A DNA stretch of 58,306 bases, taken from Promicromonospora iranensis (lineage in GTDB: Bacteria > Actinomycetota > Actinomycetes > Actinomycetales > Cellulomonadaceae). The notes under the pieces were generated by a model, which had not been told where the DNA came from, did no database searches, and was given only the letters and a program-made list of their open reading frames with translations. The stretch lies in NCBI RefSeq assembly GCF_028994805.1, contig NZ_JAJQQP010000021.1, positions 1-58,306 of the forward strand. The letters are read 5' to 3'. Position 1 is the first letter of the stretch, and each line of letters opens with the position of its first letter. Shown here piece after piece: positions 17,033-25,578 of this stretch. The position numbers and the translations under genes were made by a program.

Positions 17033-17554
17033 TCAGATCTCCTTCACGTGCTCGAACGGCTCCAGGCAGGCCCGGCAGCGGTACAGCGCCTTGCAGGCGG
17101 TGGAGCCGAACTCCGAGCCGACCGTCACGTCGTCGGACCCGCACAGCGGGCAGCGCACGGCGCGCCGCGCGGGCGTGAGCCGCAGCAGCACCGGGCCGGA
17201 GCGTTGCGGGGCCGGACCCGGCGGGGAGATCCCCGCGGCGGCGAGCGCCGCCCGTCCCGCGGGAGTGATCCAGTCGGTGGTCCAGGCGGGCTCGAGGACG
17301 ACGCGCACCCGCGCGTCGGCGAACCCTGCGGCGCGCAGCTCGCGCACGAGGTCGTCGCGCATGGCCGCCATCGCGGGGCACCCGGAGTAGGTGGGCGTGA
17401 TCGCGGCGACGACGGCCCCGTCGTCGTCGACGGTGACGTCGCGCAGCACGCCGAGGTCGGCGAGCGTGAGCATCGGGAGCTCGGGGTCGACGACGGCGGA
17501 GGCGGCCTCCCGCGCTCGGGCGAGCATCCGGTCCCGGTCGAGCAGGGCGCTCAC
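17033..17554 (-). CDS. paaD: Phenylacetate epoxidase assembly protein PaaD
   Basis: A 173-residue MIP18/SufT-family protein thought to help iron-sulfur or metal assembly of the epoxidase complex. N-terminal DUF59 part: VVDPELPMLTLADLGVLRDV and TPTYSGCPAMAAM; C-terminal zinc-ribbon-like Cys pairs: CPLCGSDDV and CRAC. GTG start at 17554 overlapping the paaC stop (GTGA). Confidence 0.93.
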   Translation of the reverse strand: MSALLDRDRMLARAREAASAVVDPELPMLTLADLGVLRDVTVDDDGAVVAAITPTYSGCPAMAAMRDDLVRELRAAGFADARVRVVLEPAWTTDWITPAGRAALAAAGISPPGPAPQRSGPVLLRLTPARRAVRCPLCGSDDVTVGSEFGSTACKALYRCRACLEPFEHVKEI

Positions 17555-18495
17555 CACTGCCCCCCGGGGTGGGCGCGCGCCACGACCTGCATCTCCGCGA
17601 GCAGCGCAGTGAGCGCCTCGGTGTGCTCGCCGTCGCGCCCCGTGCGGCCATCGCGCCCGTGGTCCGCCGCGTGCGGGGGCTGGGCAGGCCGCTCGACACC
17701 GCTCGCCGCCAGCACCTGGTCGAGGACCGCCTCGACGTCGGCGGCGACATCCGCCGGGTCGACGCCGACGCCCGACCGCGCGGCCGCCCGCTCGACGTCG
17801 TGCGTCTCGAAGAGCTCGGTCCAGAACGGCCACAGGGCGTCGAGCCCGGCCACCAGCCGCCGCCGGGACTCGTCGGTGCCGCGGGCCAGCGTCAGGAACC
17901 AGCGGCCGGCGAAGTCGCGGTGGTAGGTGAGCTCCTTGACGGCCTTGGCGGCCACCGCGGCGAGGACGGCGTCCCGGCTCTGGTTCAGCCGGTCGAGGAG
18001 CGCCAGGCGCCACGACGAGAAGAGCAGGATCCGGACGACGGTCTGCGCGAAGTCGCCGCCCGGCACCTCCGCGAGCCGCACGTTGCGGAACTGCGGGGCG
18101 TCGCGGAAGAACGCCAGCCGGTCCTCGTCCGGGACCGGTGAGCTGTCGGGCAGCGTGGGCACCTGCGAGCCGTCCGCGGCCGCCGCGCGGGCGAGCAGCA
18201 GGCGCGCCTGCCCGAGCAGGTCGAGCGCGATGTTGGACAGCGCAATGTCCTCCTCGAGGTCGGGCGCGTTGCTGCACCACTCGGCGAGCCGCTGGGACAG
18301 CACGAGGGCGTCGTCGCCGAGCATCAGGCAGTAGGTCGCGAGCGTCGCCGGGTCCACGCCGTCGGGCACCGTGGTGTCCACGCCGGCGAGCGGGTCCTCG
18401 AAGTCGGTGCCGAAGGCCCAGTGGGCGTCGTTGACGAGCAGTCCGGCGTAGGCGTTGTCGTGGTCGTCGGGCTCGTGCGTCCGGACGTCAGGCAT
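17551..18495 (-). CDS. paaC: Phenylacetyl-CoA epoxidase structural subunit PaaC
   Basis: A 314-residue ferritin-like helical subunit that pairs with PaaA in the epoxidase. Recognisable stretches: CLMLGDDALVLSQRLAEWCSNAPDLEEDIALSNIALDLLGQAR and AVKELTYHRDFAGRWFLTLARGT. A Gly/Asp/Arg-rich loop (HAADHGRDGRTGRDGEHTEA) near the C terminus is longer than usual. ATG at 18495 with GAGGGAG upstream. Confidence 0.95.
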   Translation of the reverse strand: MPDVRTHEPDDHDNAYAGLLVNDAHWAFGTDFEDPLAGVDTTVPDGVDPATLATYCLMLGDDALVLSQRLAEWCSNAPDLEEDIALSNIALDLLGQARLLLARAAAADGSQVPTLPDSSPVPDEDRLAFFRDAPQFRNVRLAEVPGGDFAQTVVRILLFSSWRLALLDRLNQSRDAVLAAVAAKAVKELTYHRDFAGRWFLTLARGTDESRRRLVAGLDALWPFWTELFETHDVERAAARSGVGVDPADVAADVEAVLDQVLAASGVERPAQPPHAADHGRDGRTGRDGEHTEALTALLAEMQVVARAHPGGQW

Positions 18496-18523
18496 GTGGT
18501 GCGCTCCCTCGATGTACTGGCCG

Positions 18524-18557
18524 TCTACATGTGCGGGACATCTACATGTGCGGGACG
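18524..18557. repeat. 17-bp tandem duplication across the paaB stop
   Basis: TCTACATGTGCGGGAC plus one base occurs twice in a row (18524-18540, 18541-18557). The second copy covers the last codons and stop of paaB, so the final codons are repeated in the spacer out of frame. Confidence 0.92.
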
Positions 18558-18838
18558 TCGGCGGGGATGTCGTAGAACGTGGGGTGCCGGTAGACCTTGT
18601 CCCCGCTGGGTGCGAAGAGGGGGTCCTTCTCGTCCGGGCTGGATGCGGTGATGGCGGACGAGCGGACCACCCAGATGCTCACGCCCTCGTTGCGGCGGGT
18701 GTAGACGTCACGGGCGTGACGCAGCGCCAGCTGGTCGTCCGGCGCGTGCAGCGACCCGACGTGGACGTGGTTGAGGCCGCGCTTGCCGCGGACGAACACC
18801 TCGTAGAGCGGCCACTCGCCGCGGATCTCACTGGTCAT
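18542..18838 (-). CDS. paaB: Phenylacetyl-CoA epoxidase subunit PaaB
   Basis: A 98-residue small subunit bridging the PaaAC heterodimers. Family sequence: [24 protein letters not shown] and [15 protein letters not shown], ending in [13 protein letters not shown]. Start at 18838 overlaps the paaA stop by 4 bases. Confidence 0.95.
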   Translation of the reverse strand: MTSEIRGEWPLYEVFVRGKRGLNHVHVGSLHAPDDQLALRHARDVYTRRNEGVSIWVVRSSAITASSPDEKDPLFAPSGDKVYRHPTFYDIPADVPHM

Positions 18839-19839
18839 GCCGTCCTCGGCCCGTCGCTCGTGTCGCTGCTCGTGTCACTGCTCGTGTCACTGCCGTCGCC
18901 GGCCGCGAACGCGAGCGCCGCCTCGCGGACCCACGCGCCGTCGTCCCAGGCCTTCTTGCGGTGCGCGACCCGCTGCGCGTTGCACGGGCCGTTCCCCTTC
19001 ACGACGTCCCAGAACTCGTCCCAGTCCGGCTGACCGAAGTCGTGCGCGCCGCGCTCCTCGTTCCAGACCAGCTCGGGGTCGGGAAGGGTCACGCCGAGCG
19101 CCTTCGCCTGCGGAACCGTCATGTCGACGAAGCGCTGGCGCAGCTCGTCGTTCGTATGCGTCTTGACGCCCCACGCCATGGACCGGGCGGTGTTGGGCGA
19201 CTCGTCGTCCGGCGGGCCGAACATCATCAGCGACGGCCACCAGAACCGGTCGACGGACTCCTGGACCATGGCCCGCTGCTCGTCGGTCCCGCGCATCATC
19301 GTCATCAGCAGCTCGTAGCCCTGCCGCTGGTGGAAGGACTCCTCCTTGCAGATGCGGATCATCGCCCGGCCGTACGGGCCGAACGACGTACGGCACAGGG
19401 GCACCTGGTTGCAGATGGCGGCGCCGTCGACCAGCCAGCCGATGGTGCCCACGTCCGCGTACGAGAGCGTCGGGTAGTTGAAGATCGAGGAGTACTTCTG
19501 CCGCCCGCTGATCAGCATCTCGGTGAGCTCCTGGCGCGAGACGCCCAGCGTCTCCGCCGCCGAGTACAGGTAGAGGCCGTGCCCCGCCTCGTCCTGGACC
19601 TTCGCCAGCAGGATCGCCTTGCGCCGCAGCGACGGCGCGCGGCCGATCCAGGCGCCCTCCGGCTGCATGCCGATGATCTCGGAGTGGGCGTGCTGGGCGA
19701 CCTGCCGCACCAGCGTCCTGCGGTAGGCGTCGGGCATCCAGTCGCGCGGTTCGACGCGGTCCTTGCGGTTGATCACGGCTTCGAAGCGCGCCTCGAGCTG
19801 GGCCTCGCTCTCCTGCTCGGGCTCGGCGACTACCGGCAT
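18835..19839 (-). CDS. paaA: Phenylacetyl-CoA epoxidase catalytic subunit PaaA
   Basis: A 334-residue di-iron subunit that epoxidises the ring of phenylacetyl-CoA. Iron-ligand motifs DEAGH (83-87) and EESFH (166-170) are intact. Translation starts at ATG 19839 behind GGAGG. The C terminus carries an extra Ser/Asp/Thr tail ([12 protein letters not shown]) made by three 12-bp repeats, which looks like a late addition. First gene of the eight-gene minus-strand set; divergent from paaZ with a shared control region. Confidence 0.96.
   Translation of the reverse strand: MPVVAEPEQESEAQLEARFEAVINRKDRVEPRDWMPDAYRRTLVRQVAQHAHSEIIGMQPEGAWIGRAPSLRRKAILLAKVQDEAGHGLYLYSAAETLGVSRQELTEMLISGRQKYSSIFNYPTLSYADVGTIGWLVDGAAICNQVPLCRTSFGPYGRAMIRICKEESFHQRQGYELLMTMMRGTDEQRAMVQESVDRFWWPSLMMFGPPDDESPNTARSMAWGVKTHTNDELRQRFVDMTVPQAKALGVTLPDPELVWNEERGAHDFGQPDWDEFWDVVKGNGPCNAQRVAHRKKAWDDGAWVREAALAFAAGDGSDTSSDTSSDTSDGPRTA
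18857..18892. repeat. Three 12-bp units encoding the PaaA tail
   Basis: CTCGTGTCGCTG (18857-18868), then CTCGTGTCACTG twice (18869-18880, 18881-18892), adding three SDTS units to the end of PaaA. Confidence 0.92.
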
Positions 19840-19867
19840 GGGCACCTCCAGGGCGCGGCTGTGACTA

Positions 19868-19896
19868 TTTACTGACCGATCGTTCTGTACTAGATT
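19868..19896 (+). promoter_or_regulatory. paaZ promoter overlapping a PaaR-type operator
   Basis: -35 TTTACT (19868-19873), 17-bp spacer, -10 TAGATT (19891-19896). The spacer holds the imperfect palindrome ACTGACCGATCGTTCTGT (19871-19888; 14 of 18 positions symmetric around CGATCG). It lies between divergent paaA and paaZ; the TetR gene at 22149 is the likely reader, giving joint control of both strands. Confidence 0.65.
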
Positions 19897-19984
19897 GACA
19901 CAGCCGGAGCGGGTTGCACAACGGCCCGGGGCTGACCGATGCCGATCACGACGATCAACGCCGATCGATGCGAGGGGATGCGCG

Positions 19985-20014
19985 CAGTGAGCACACAGAC
20001 AGTGAGCACACAGC
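19985..20014. repeat. 15-bp tandem duplication at the paaZ start
   Basis: CAGTGAGCACACAGA (19985-19999) is followed by CAGTGAGCACACAGC (20000-20014). It includes the chosen GTG start and duplicates the first codons (STQTVSTQ), creating a second in-frame GTG with a similar context. Confidence 0.88.
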
Positions 20015-22053
20015 TGGAGAGCTACGTCGCGGGCCGCTGGTTCCGCGGGACGGACGGCGGCGAGCCGGTCCTGGACGCCGTGACCGGGCAGGAGGTCACC
20101 CGTGTCTCGAGCCACGGCCTCGACTTCGCGGCGCTGGTCACCCACGCGCGCGAGGTGGGCGGACCGGCGGTCCGGCGGCTGACCTTCCACGAGCGGGCGG
20201 GCCTGCTCAAGGAGCTGGCCCTGCACCTGGGCCGGCACAAGGACGACTTCTACGCGCTCTCCCTGCGCACGGGCGCCACCCGGCGCGACTCGATGGTCGA
20301 CATCGACGGCGGCATCGGCACGATGTTCAGCTACGCGAGCAAGGGCAAGCGTGAGCTCCCGAACGACACCGTGGTGCTCGACGGCGCGCTCGAACCGCTC
20401 GGCAAGGGCGGCACCTTCGTGGGCCAGCACCTGTACACCTCGCGCCCCGGCGTCGCCGTGCAGATCAACGCCTTCAACTTCCCCGTCTGGGGCATGCTCG
20501 AGAAGCTGGCGCCCGCCTTCCTCGCCGGTCTGCCCAGCATCGTCAAGCCGGGCAGCCAGACGGCGTACGTCACCGAGGCGGTGGTCCGGCAGATCATCGC
20601 CTCCGGGATCCTGCCCGAGGGCAGCCTGCAGCTGGTCTGCGGCAGCGCCGGCACGCTGCTGGACGAGCTCGGCGAGCAGGACGCCGTGGCCTTCACCGGC
20701 TCCGCGCACACCGCCGCGATCCTGCGCGAGCATCCGGCCGTGCTGCACCGCGGCGTCCGTCTGGGAGTCGAGGCCGATTCCCTGAACTGCTCGATCCTCG
20801 GGCCCGACGTGACGGCGCAGGACGACGAGCTCGACCTGTTCGTCAAGGGCGTCGTCACCGAGATGACCGTCAAGGCCGGCCAGAAGTGCACGGCGATCCG
20901 GCGCGTCATCGTGCCCGAGCCGCTCGCGGACGCCGTGGTCGAGGCGATCAGCGCCCGCCTGGCCCGGATCACCGTCGGCGACCCCGCCGACGAGAGCGTC
21001 CGGATGGGCGCGCTCGCAAGCCTCGGCCAGCGCGAGGAGGTGCGCAAGGCCATCGAGGCGCTGCGCACCTCCGCCGACATCGTGTACGGCGACCCTGCCC
21101 ACGTCGACGTCGTGGGTGCCGACGCCGAGCGCGGGGCGTTCCTCTCCCCGGTCCTCCTGCGGGCCCGCCCCGGCGCCGCCGAGCCCCACGAGGTGGAACC
21201 GTTCGGGCCGGTCGCCACCGTGCTCACCTACGGGTCGCTCGAGGAGGCGGTCGACCTCGCCGCCCGGGGAAGAGGCAGCCTGGTGGCGTCACTCGTCACC
21301 CACGACCCACAGGTCGCCCGCGACGTGGCCCGCGGGCTCGCCCCCTGGCACGGCCGGCTGCTGATCCTCGATCGCGACGACGCCGCCGAGTCGACGGGGC
21401 ACGGCAGCCCCCTGCCGATGCTCGTGCACGGCGGCCCGGGCCGTGCCGGTGGCGGCGAGGAGCTGGGCGGCGTCCGCGCCGTGCTGCACCACATGCAGCG
21501 CACGGCGATCCAGGGATCCCCCGACATGCTCACCTCGGTCACCGGCCGCTGGACCCCTGGCGCGCGGCGCGCGGTCGACGGCGTGCACCCGTTCCGCAAG
21601 TCCCTGGCTGAGCTGCACATCGGCGACACCATCGAGACGGCGACGCGAACGGTCACGCTCGACGACATCAACCACTTCGCGGAGTTCACCGGGGACACGT
21701 TCTACGCGCACACGGACCCGGAGGCCGCCGCGGCGAACCCGTTCTTCGGCGGCCTCGTCGCGCACGGCTACCTGGTGGTGTCCCTGGCCGCCGGCCTGTT
21801 CGTGGACCCGGCACCAGGTCCGGTGCTGGCCAACTTCGGCGTCGACAACCTCCGGTTCCGCACCCCGGTGAAGGTGGACGACACCATCCGGGTGAGCCTG
21901 ACCGTCAAGCAGATCACCCCGCGCACCACCGCCGACTACGGCGAGGTCCGCTGGGACGCGACGGTCAGCAACCAGGACGACGAGCCGGTGGCGACGTACG
22001 ACGTGCTCACCCTCGTCGCCAAGACCGCTGGGGACACTGCCGGGGAGAACTGA
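19987..22053 (+). CDS. paaZ: Bifunctional PaaZ: oxepin-CoA hydrolase / semialdehyde dehydrogenase
   Basis: A 688-residue fusion, the usual PaaZ length. The aldehyde dehydrogenase domain (about 10-510) has Glu262 in VEADSLN and the nucleophile Cys301 in [10 protein letters not shown]. The C-terminal MaoC-like hydratase domain (about 530-680) has [18 protein letters not shown]. It opens the oxepin ring and oxidises the resulting semialdehyde. GTG 19987 is chosen for GAGGGG upstream and family length; ATG 19939 would add 16 residues. Confidence 0.95.
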   Translation: MSTQTVSTQLESYVAGRWFRGTDGGEPVLDAVTGQEVTRVSSHGLDFAALVTHAREVGGPAVRRLTFHERAGLLKELALHLGRHKDDFYALSLRTGATRRDSMVDIDGGIGTMFSYASKGKRELPNDTVVLDGALEPLGKGGTFVGQHLYTSRPGVAVQINAFNFPVWGMLEKLAPAFLAGLPSIVKPGSQTAYVTEAVVRQIIASGILPEGSLQLVCGSAGTLLDELGEQDAVAFTGSAHTAAILREHPAVLHRGVRLGVEADSLNCSILGPDVTAQDDELDLFVKGVVTEMTVKAGQKCTAIRRVIVPEPLADAVVEAISARLARITVGDPADESVRMGALASLGQREEVRKAIEALRTSADIVYGDPAHVDVVGADAERGAFLSPVLLRARPGAAEPHEVEPFGPVATVLTYGSLEEAVDLAARGRGSLVASLVTHDPQVARDVARGLAPWHGRLLILDRDDAAESTGHGSPLPMLVHGGPGRAGGGEELGGVRAVLHHMQRTAIQGSPDMLTSVTGRWTPGARRAVDGVHPFRKSLAELHIGDTIETATRTVTLDDINHFAEFTGDTFYAHTDPEAAAANPFFGGLVAHGYLVVSLAAGLFVDPAPGPVLANFGVDNLRFRTPVKVDDTIRVSLTVKQITPRTTADYGEVRWDATVSNQDDEPVATYDVLTLVAKTAGDTAGEN

Positions 22054-22104
22054 GTGCGCAGGAGGCCCCATGGCGGTCGGATGGCGGTCCGGCGGCGGTC
22101 CGGC

Positions 22105-22142
22105 CGCGCCCGTCTGGGACGATCGCGCCCGTCTGGGACGAT
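22105..22142. repeat. Perfect 19-bp tandem duplication before paaR
   Basis: CGCGCCCGTCTGGGACGAT occurs at 22105-22123 and again at 22124-22142, ending 6 bases before the paaR ATG. It could change promoter or leader spacing of the regulator gene. Confidence 0.95.
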
Positions 22143-22148
22143 GAGGCC

Positions 22149-22796
22149 ATGACCACAGACGCGACGTCGACGGGCGCGCCACCTGCCCGCCGCCCCCGCG
22201 GAAGGCCGGGCCACGACCGCGAGGCGGTGCTGCGGACGGCGATCGACCTCTTCAACCGGCGCGGGTACGACGCCACGTCGATCAGCGACCTGGCCGCGGA
22301 GCTGGGTGTCACCAAGTCGGCGGTCTACCACCACTTCGTCAGCAAGGAGGCGCTGCTGGCCGCTGCCCTGGACGAGGCGCTGGAGGGCCTGAGCTCGGCG
22401 GTCGAGGCGGCGTCCGTGGCGACGGACGGCGAGCCCAGCTCCGTGCGTCTGCGGACCACCGTCGAGGCGGCGGTGCGCATCCTCGCCGACAACCTCCCCG
22501 CCGTCACGCTCCTGCTGCGCGTCCGAGGGAACAGCGTTCTGGAACGGTCCGCGATGGAACGGCGCAGACACATCGACGAGCGCCTCGCCGTGCTCGTCCG
22601 GCAGGCCGCCGCGGAGGGTGACCTGCGCGGCGACGTCGACCCGGACGTCATCAGCCGGCTCATCTTCGGCATGGTCAACTCCCTCACGGACTGGTACCGA
22701 CCTGGCGGGCCGATGGATGCGGACGCACTGGCCGCCACGATCTCCAGCGTGCTCTTCGAGGGTCTGCGGCCCGTGCCGGACGGCGTCGTACGGTGA
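22149..22796 (+). CDS. paaR: TetR-family repressor of phenylacetate genes
   Basis: A 215-residue TetR protein. The helix-turn-helix (about residues 22-70) contains DATSISDLAAELGVTKSAVYHHFVSKEALLAAAL; a TetR_C fatty-acid-regulator-like domain follows. Context is decisive: it lies between paaZ and a PaaI thioesterase. Actinobacterial paa loci are typically controlled by a TetR-type PaaR sensing phenylacetyl-CoA. Start at 22149, with only a close GAGG. Confidence 0.85.
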   Translation: MTTDATSTGAPPARRPRGRPGHDREAVLRTAIDLFNRRGYDATSISDLAAELGVTKSAVYHHFVSKEALLAAALDEALEGLSSAVEAASVATDGEPSSVRLRTTVEAAVRILADNLPAVTLLLRVRGNSVLERSAMERRRHIDERLAVLVRQAAAEGDLRGDVDPDVISRLIFGMVNSLTDWYRPGGPMDADALAATISSVLFEGLRPVPDGVVR

Positions 22797-22800
22797 TCGC

Positions 22801-23250
22801 ATGACCACTGACCGAACCAGTGACCGGACCAGTGACCGGACGGCCGGTGATCGCATGCAGGAGCCGTGGACGATCACCCTGGGCGCCCTCGACGAGAAGC
22901 TGGGCATCCAGGTCCTGGAGCAGTCGGCGCAGCGGGTCATGGCCACCATGCCGGTGGCGGGAAACACCCAGTCGCTGGGTCGCCTGCACGGTGGCGCGAC
23001 CGCTGCGTTCGCCGAGGCGCTCGGCTCCTGGTGCGCACTGATCCACGCGAGCACGCTGGGCAAGGTGTGCGCGGGCGTGGACCTGAACATCACGCATCAC
23101 CGGGGAGCGACCGACGGGATCCTGACCGGCACGGCGACCCCCGTCCACCTCGGCCGCACCATCACGTCGCACGAGATCGTCGTGACGGACGCACAGGACC
23201 GGCGCATCTGTACGGCGCGCATCACCAACCAGCTGATCGAGCCGCGCTGA
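22801..23250 (+). CDS. paaI: PaaI hotdog-fold acyl-CoA thioesterase
   Basis: A 149-residue thioesterase that releases CoA from stalled ring intermediates. The hotdog motif is NTQSLGRLHGGATAAFAEALGSWCALIH, followed by VDLNITHHRGATDGILTGTATPVHLGRT. ATG 22801 lies 4 bases after the paaR stop; it gives an N-terminal tail of DRTS repeats. A later ATG at 22855 sits in a duplicated CGGTGATCGCATG context and gives the more usual length, so it may be the true start. Confidence 0.88.
   Translation: MTTDRTSDRTSDRTAGDRMQEPWTITLGALDEKLGIQVLEQSAQRVMATMPVAGNTQSLGRLHGGATAAFAEALGSWCALIHASTLGKVCAGVDLNITHHRGATDGILTGTATPVHLGRTITSHEIVVTDAQDRRICTARITNQLIEPR
22809..22841. repeat. 12-bp tandem units at the paaI start
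   Basis: TGACCGAACCAG (22809-22820), TGACCGGACCAG (22821-22832) and a partial third copy encode repeated SDRT near the N terminus. Confidence 0.85.
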
Positions 23251-23493
23251 CGCGGTTCGCGTCCCGTCGGCGAAAGACCTGAGCCCGCACCGACCGCGAG
23301 TGTCGCGCCCCGACCTGGGCGTGCCCCTCCTGGGCCTCAGCCCGGCCTGAGCGAGCAGTCGGATATCGAGCGCCAGCCGGCCGGCCTGACTGGCGTCGAT
23401 CAGGGCTGCCGGTCAAGCGACTTCGGGGACGACGACCTCGTGGTCGGTGACCCTGCGGTCGGTGACCCGTAGCCGGGCCTGCTGTCGGCCGGG
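23251..23493. other. Intergenic region between paaI and the HNH gene
   Basis: A 243-bp gap between convergent genes. It contains a weak hairpin CGCCAG/CTGGCG (23371-23395) and two copies of GGTCGGTGACCC (23442-23453, 23457-23468). No supported gene seen. Confidence 0.5.
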
Positions 23494-25269
23494 TTAGGCG
23501 GCTTCGGCTTCTGATTGAGGCGGGGCTTCGAGGGCGTCGGGCAGGGTGATGCGGTGTCCGCGGGCGTCGGTGAAGGCCCACCCGGTCTCGATCAGGGCGC
23601 CGGGCGCGGTGGCGCTCGACGTGGTGGTGGTTTTGCCGGTCCAGTGCATGGTGATGCCTCGGGTGTCGACGAGCTGGTGGTGGTACCAGCACAACAACGC
23701 ACTGTTGGACACGGAGGTGTCTCCACCGTGAGCCCAGTGAGTGACCGCGTGGTGCACCTCGCACCTCGATGGCGGCTGATCACACCCCGGGAAGACGCAG
23801 TGCTGGTCTCTGGCGATCACCGCTCGCCGCATCTGCCCGGTGACGGTGCGTTGTGCGCGGCCGACGTCCAGGACCGTGCCGTCGGGTCCGAACACGATCC
23901 GAGTGACCGCACTGTCACACGCCAAACGGCGCAGCAGTGCTCGTGGGGCGCGGTCACCGGTCTCGGTGAACACGGGGCCACCACCGGACAGCAGGCGGGA
24001 CACCGTCACGGCGCCTCCAGTTGCTGGGCCTCTAGTTGCTGGGCCGGCGGCTGGCGGGTCTGCGTTCGTCGGAGCCATACCCGTGCTCGCGCCCGGTGCA
24101 CCTGCACCTGCACCTGTGCTTGTGCCTGCGCTTGAGCCGGGTGCTTCTGCGCCGGGCGCGCGGCCGGGTGTGCGGCCGGGTGTGCGGCCTGGTGTGGTTT
24201 GTCCGCAGGTCAGGCACAAGCCTTCGCGGGTGCGGGTGGCCTGAGCGACCAGCTCGGTCCAGGACACCGTGACATTCAGGTGGGGCGGGATCGCCGCACC
24301 AGGAGACGCCTGGTTCGTGTCCAGAACCACCCGGGCGACGTCCGCCAGACCCTGTGCCCGGCGCTGCGTCGACGTGCGGGTGTCTTCCGCTGAGGGGGCG
24401 CCGAGGATCGCGTTGATCGCTGCGGTGACCAGGAGGCCGTGTTCGTCGGTCAGGAACCCTGCGAGGTGGTAGCCGCCGAAGGTTTTGGCCAGGTCGAGGA
24501 ACTCGCCCAGAGCGGCCTTGTCGTCATCCACGTCATCCGTGTCGGGGTCGGTGATCGTCGCGAACCGGCGTGCCACGATCCGGAACTGGTCCGCGTTCAA
24601 CGAACCCGCCTCCCGCAGGACCAGACCCTCACCCGTGACCAGCGTCCCGTCCGTGACCGCGTCCTCCAACACCTGGGTGATGAGCTGACGGGTGTGCTCC
24701 CCGTCGGGGTCCTCGGCCGGGTCGGGGAAGTCGACCGGCACGGTCTGCACGAACGCCTCCGGGGTCGTCCGCTCACCCGTACGGGTATCGATCAACCAGG
24801 CCAACGCGTCGGTGCGGGTCTCGCTGGTCGGGGCGACCTTGGTCATCACACGAGCATGGTCCGCACCGAGGGTGCCCGCGACCAGGCCTTCCCGGGTCCC
24901 AGGCAGCGCCGTGGCCAGGCGGCGGGCCATCGTCATGTCCTTACCCGCCGTCACCGCAGAGATACCTTCCCGGAGCCGTAGCCAGGTGGTGAACGCCCGC
25001 GCCATCCCACCTGAGCGCCAGGACCCGTCCGCCTCGATCCTCGACAGCAGGGTGTACCGCACACCGTCGAGGCGGCCGGTCATCCGGCGGATCCGGGTGT
25101 GCGCCTCCATCAACCGGCCCACGGTCGGCGGATCCCACCCGTCCAACACCTCCGGATCGGTCAGGACGGCGAGTTCGTCCATCACGTTCTCGAACCGGGC
25201 CAGTGTCTCCTCGATCGACTCGGCACTGGGCAGGCCACCGGCTGGCACGCCGTTCGTCGACTGCTCCAC
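23494..25269 (-). CDS. DUF222 / HNH endonuclease-domain protein (13E12 type), intact copy
   Basis: A 591-residue protein. The N-terminal DUF222 region spans about 25-370. A Pro/Gly/Thr-rich linker follows (TPGR repeats from 24161-24196). The HNH nuclease domain is at about 480-545: CVFPGC, CEVHHAVTHW, NSALLCWYHHQLVD, with paired Cys, His-His, Asn and His present. GTG 25269 is used because the paralogue at 57382 starts identically. Its upstream region carries an SOS-like box. The biological role of this large actinobacterial family is unknown; 13E12-repeat genes in Mycobacterium tuberculosis include members of the LexA regulon. Confidence 0.92.
   Translation of the reverse strand: MEQSTNGVPAGGLPSAESIEETLARFENVMDELAVLTDPEVLDGWDPPTVGRLMEAHTRIRRMTGRLDGVRYTLLSRIEADGSWRSGGMARAFTTWLRLREGISAVTAGKDMTMARRLATALPGTREGLVAGTLGADHARVMTKVAPTSETRTDALAWLIDTRTGERTTPEAFVQTVPVDFPDPAEDPDGEHTRQLITQVLEDAVTDGTLVTGEGLVLREAGSLNADQFRIVARRFATITDPDTDDVDDDKAALGEFLDLAKTFGGYHLAGFLTDEHGLLVTAAINAILGAPSAEDTRTSTQRRAQGLADVARVVLDTNQASPGAAIPPHLNVTVSWTELVAQATRTREGLCLTCGQTTPGRTPGRTPGRAPGAEAPGSSAGTSTGAGAGAPGASTGMAPTNADPPAAGPATRGPATGGAVTVSRLLSGGGPVFTETGDRAPRALLRRLACDSAVTRIVFGPDGTVLDVGRAQRTVTGQMRRAVIARDQHCVFPGCDQPPSRCEVHHAVTHWAHGGDTSVSNSALLCWYHHQLVDTRGITMHWTGKTTTTSSATAPGALIETGWAFTDARGHRITLPDALEAPPQSEAEAA
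24161..24196. repeat. 12-bp tandem units in the HNH linker
   Basis: CGGCCGGGTGTG twice and CGGCCTGGTGTG once encode the TPGR-type linker between DUF222 and HNH. In frame throughout. Confidence 0.88.
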
Positions 25270-25578
25270 CGGACCCCACCCCCATGCCGCTCTAGTACTC
25301 GCGTCCTCGCTGCATCTATCGTCTCGAACGTTCGTACGTATCGCACGGCCAGAATCAAATCTGTGGATAACTCTTCGCGGCAGGCCCGTAGACCGCCCGT
25401 CCCGCAGGAACCGCAGGTGATCAGGCCGCACCCCCACCCCCATGTTTGGGCGAGCACCGCGAACTGGTGCAACCTGGCGTCAGGACGGTCGCTCGCGATC
25501 CCCACGGAGCCCCCCAGCCCACAGGCCAACAACCCCGCGCGGAGAGCGCCCCTGAGCACGCAGATCCGCGCCCCACCG
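25270..25578. other. Upstream region of the HNH gene with SOS-like box and DnaA box
   Basis: A 309-bp gap before the bkdC stop. The half near the HNH gene (to about 25371) is closely shared with the region upstream of the second DUF222 copy. It holds the SOS-like box and a perfect DnaA-box nonamer (TTATCCACA on the minus strand, 25362-25370). The rest shows no recognisable feature. Confidence 0.6.
25324..25339 (-). promoter_or_regulatory. LexA/SOS-like box upstream of the HNH gene
   Basis: On the minus strand ACGTAC-GAAC-GTTCGA matches the actinobacterial SOS consensus TCGAAC-N4-GTTCGA at 10 of 12 positions. The matching box before the second DUF222 copy keeps both half sites but differs in the 4-base spacer, as expected for a real binding site. 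Confidence 0.65.

Noticed and set aside
18835-21189. An N-terminal extension of PaaA to a 784-residue protein
   Set aside because: The extension overlaps paaZ in antisense; ATG 19839 has a good ribosome site and gives the family length.
25362-25370. A replication origin based on the DnaA-box nonamer
   Set aside because: Only one nonamer per site, with no cluster and no dnaA, dnaN or partition genes nearby.
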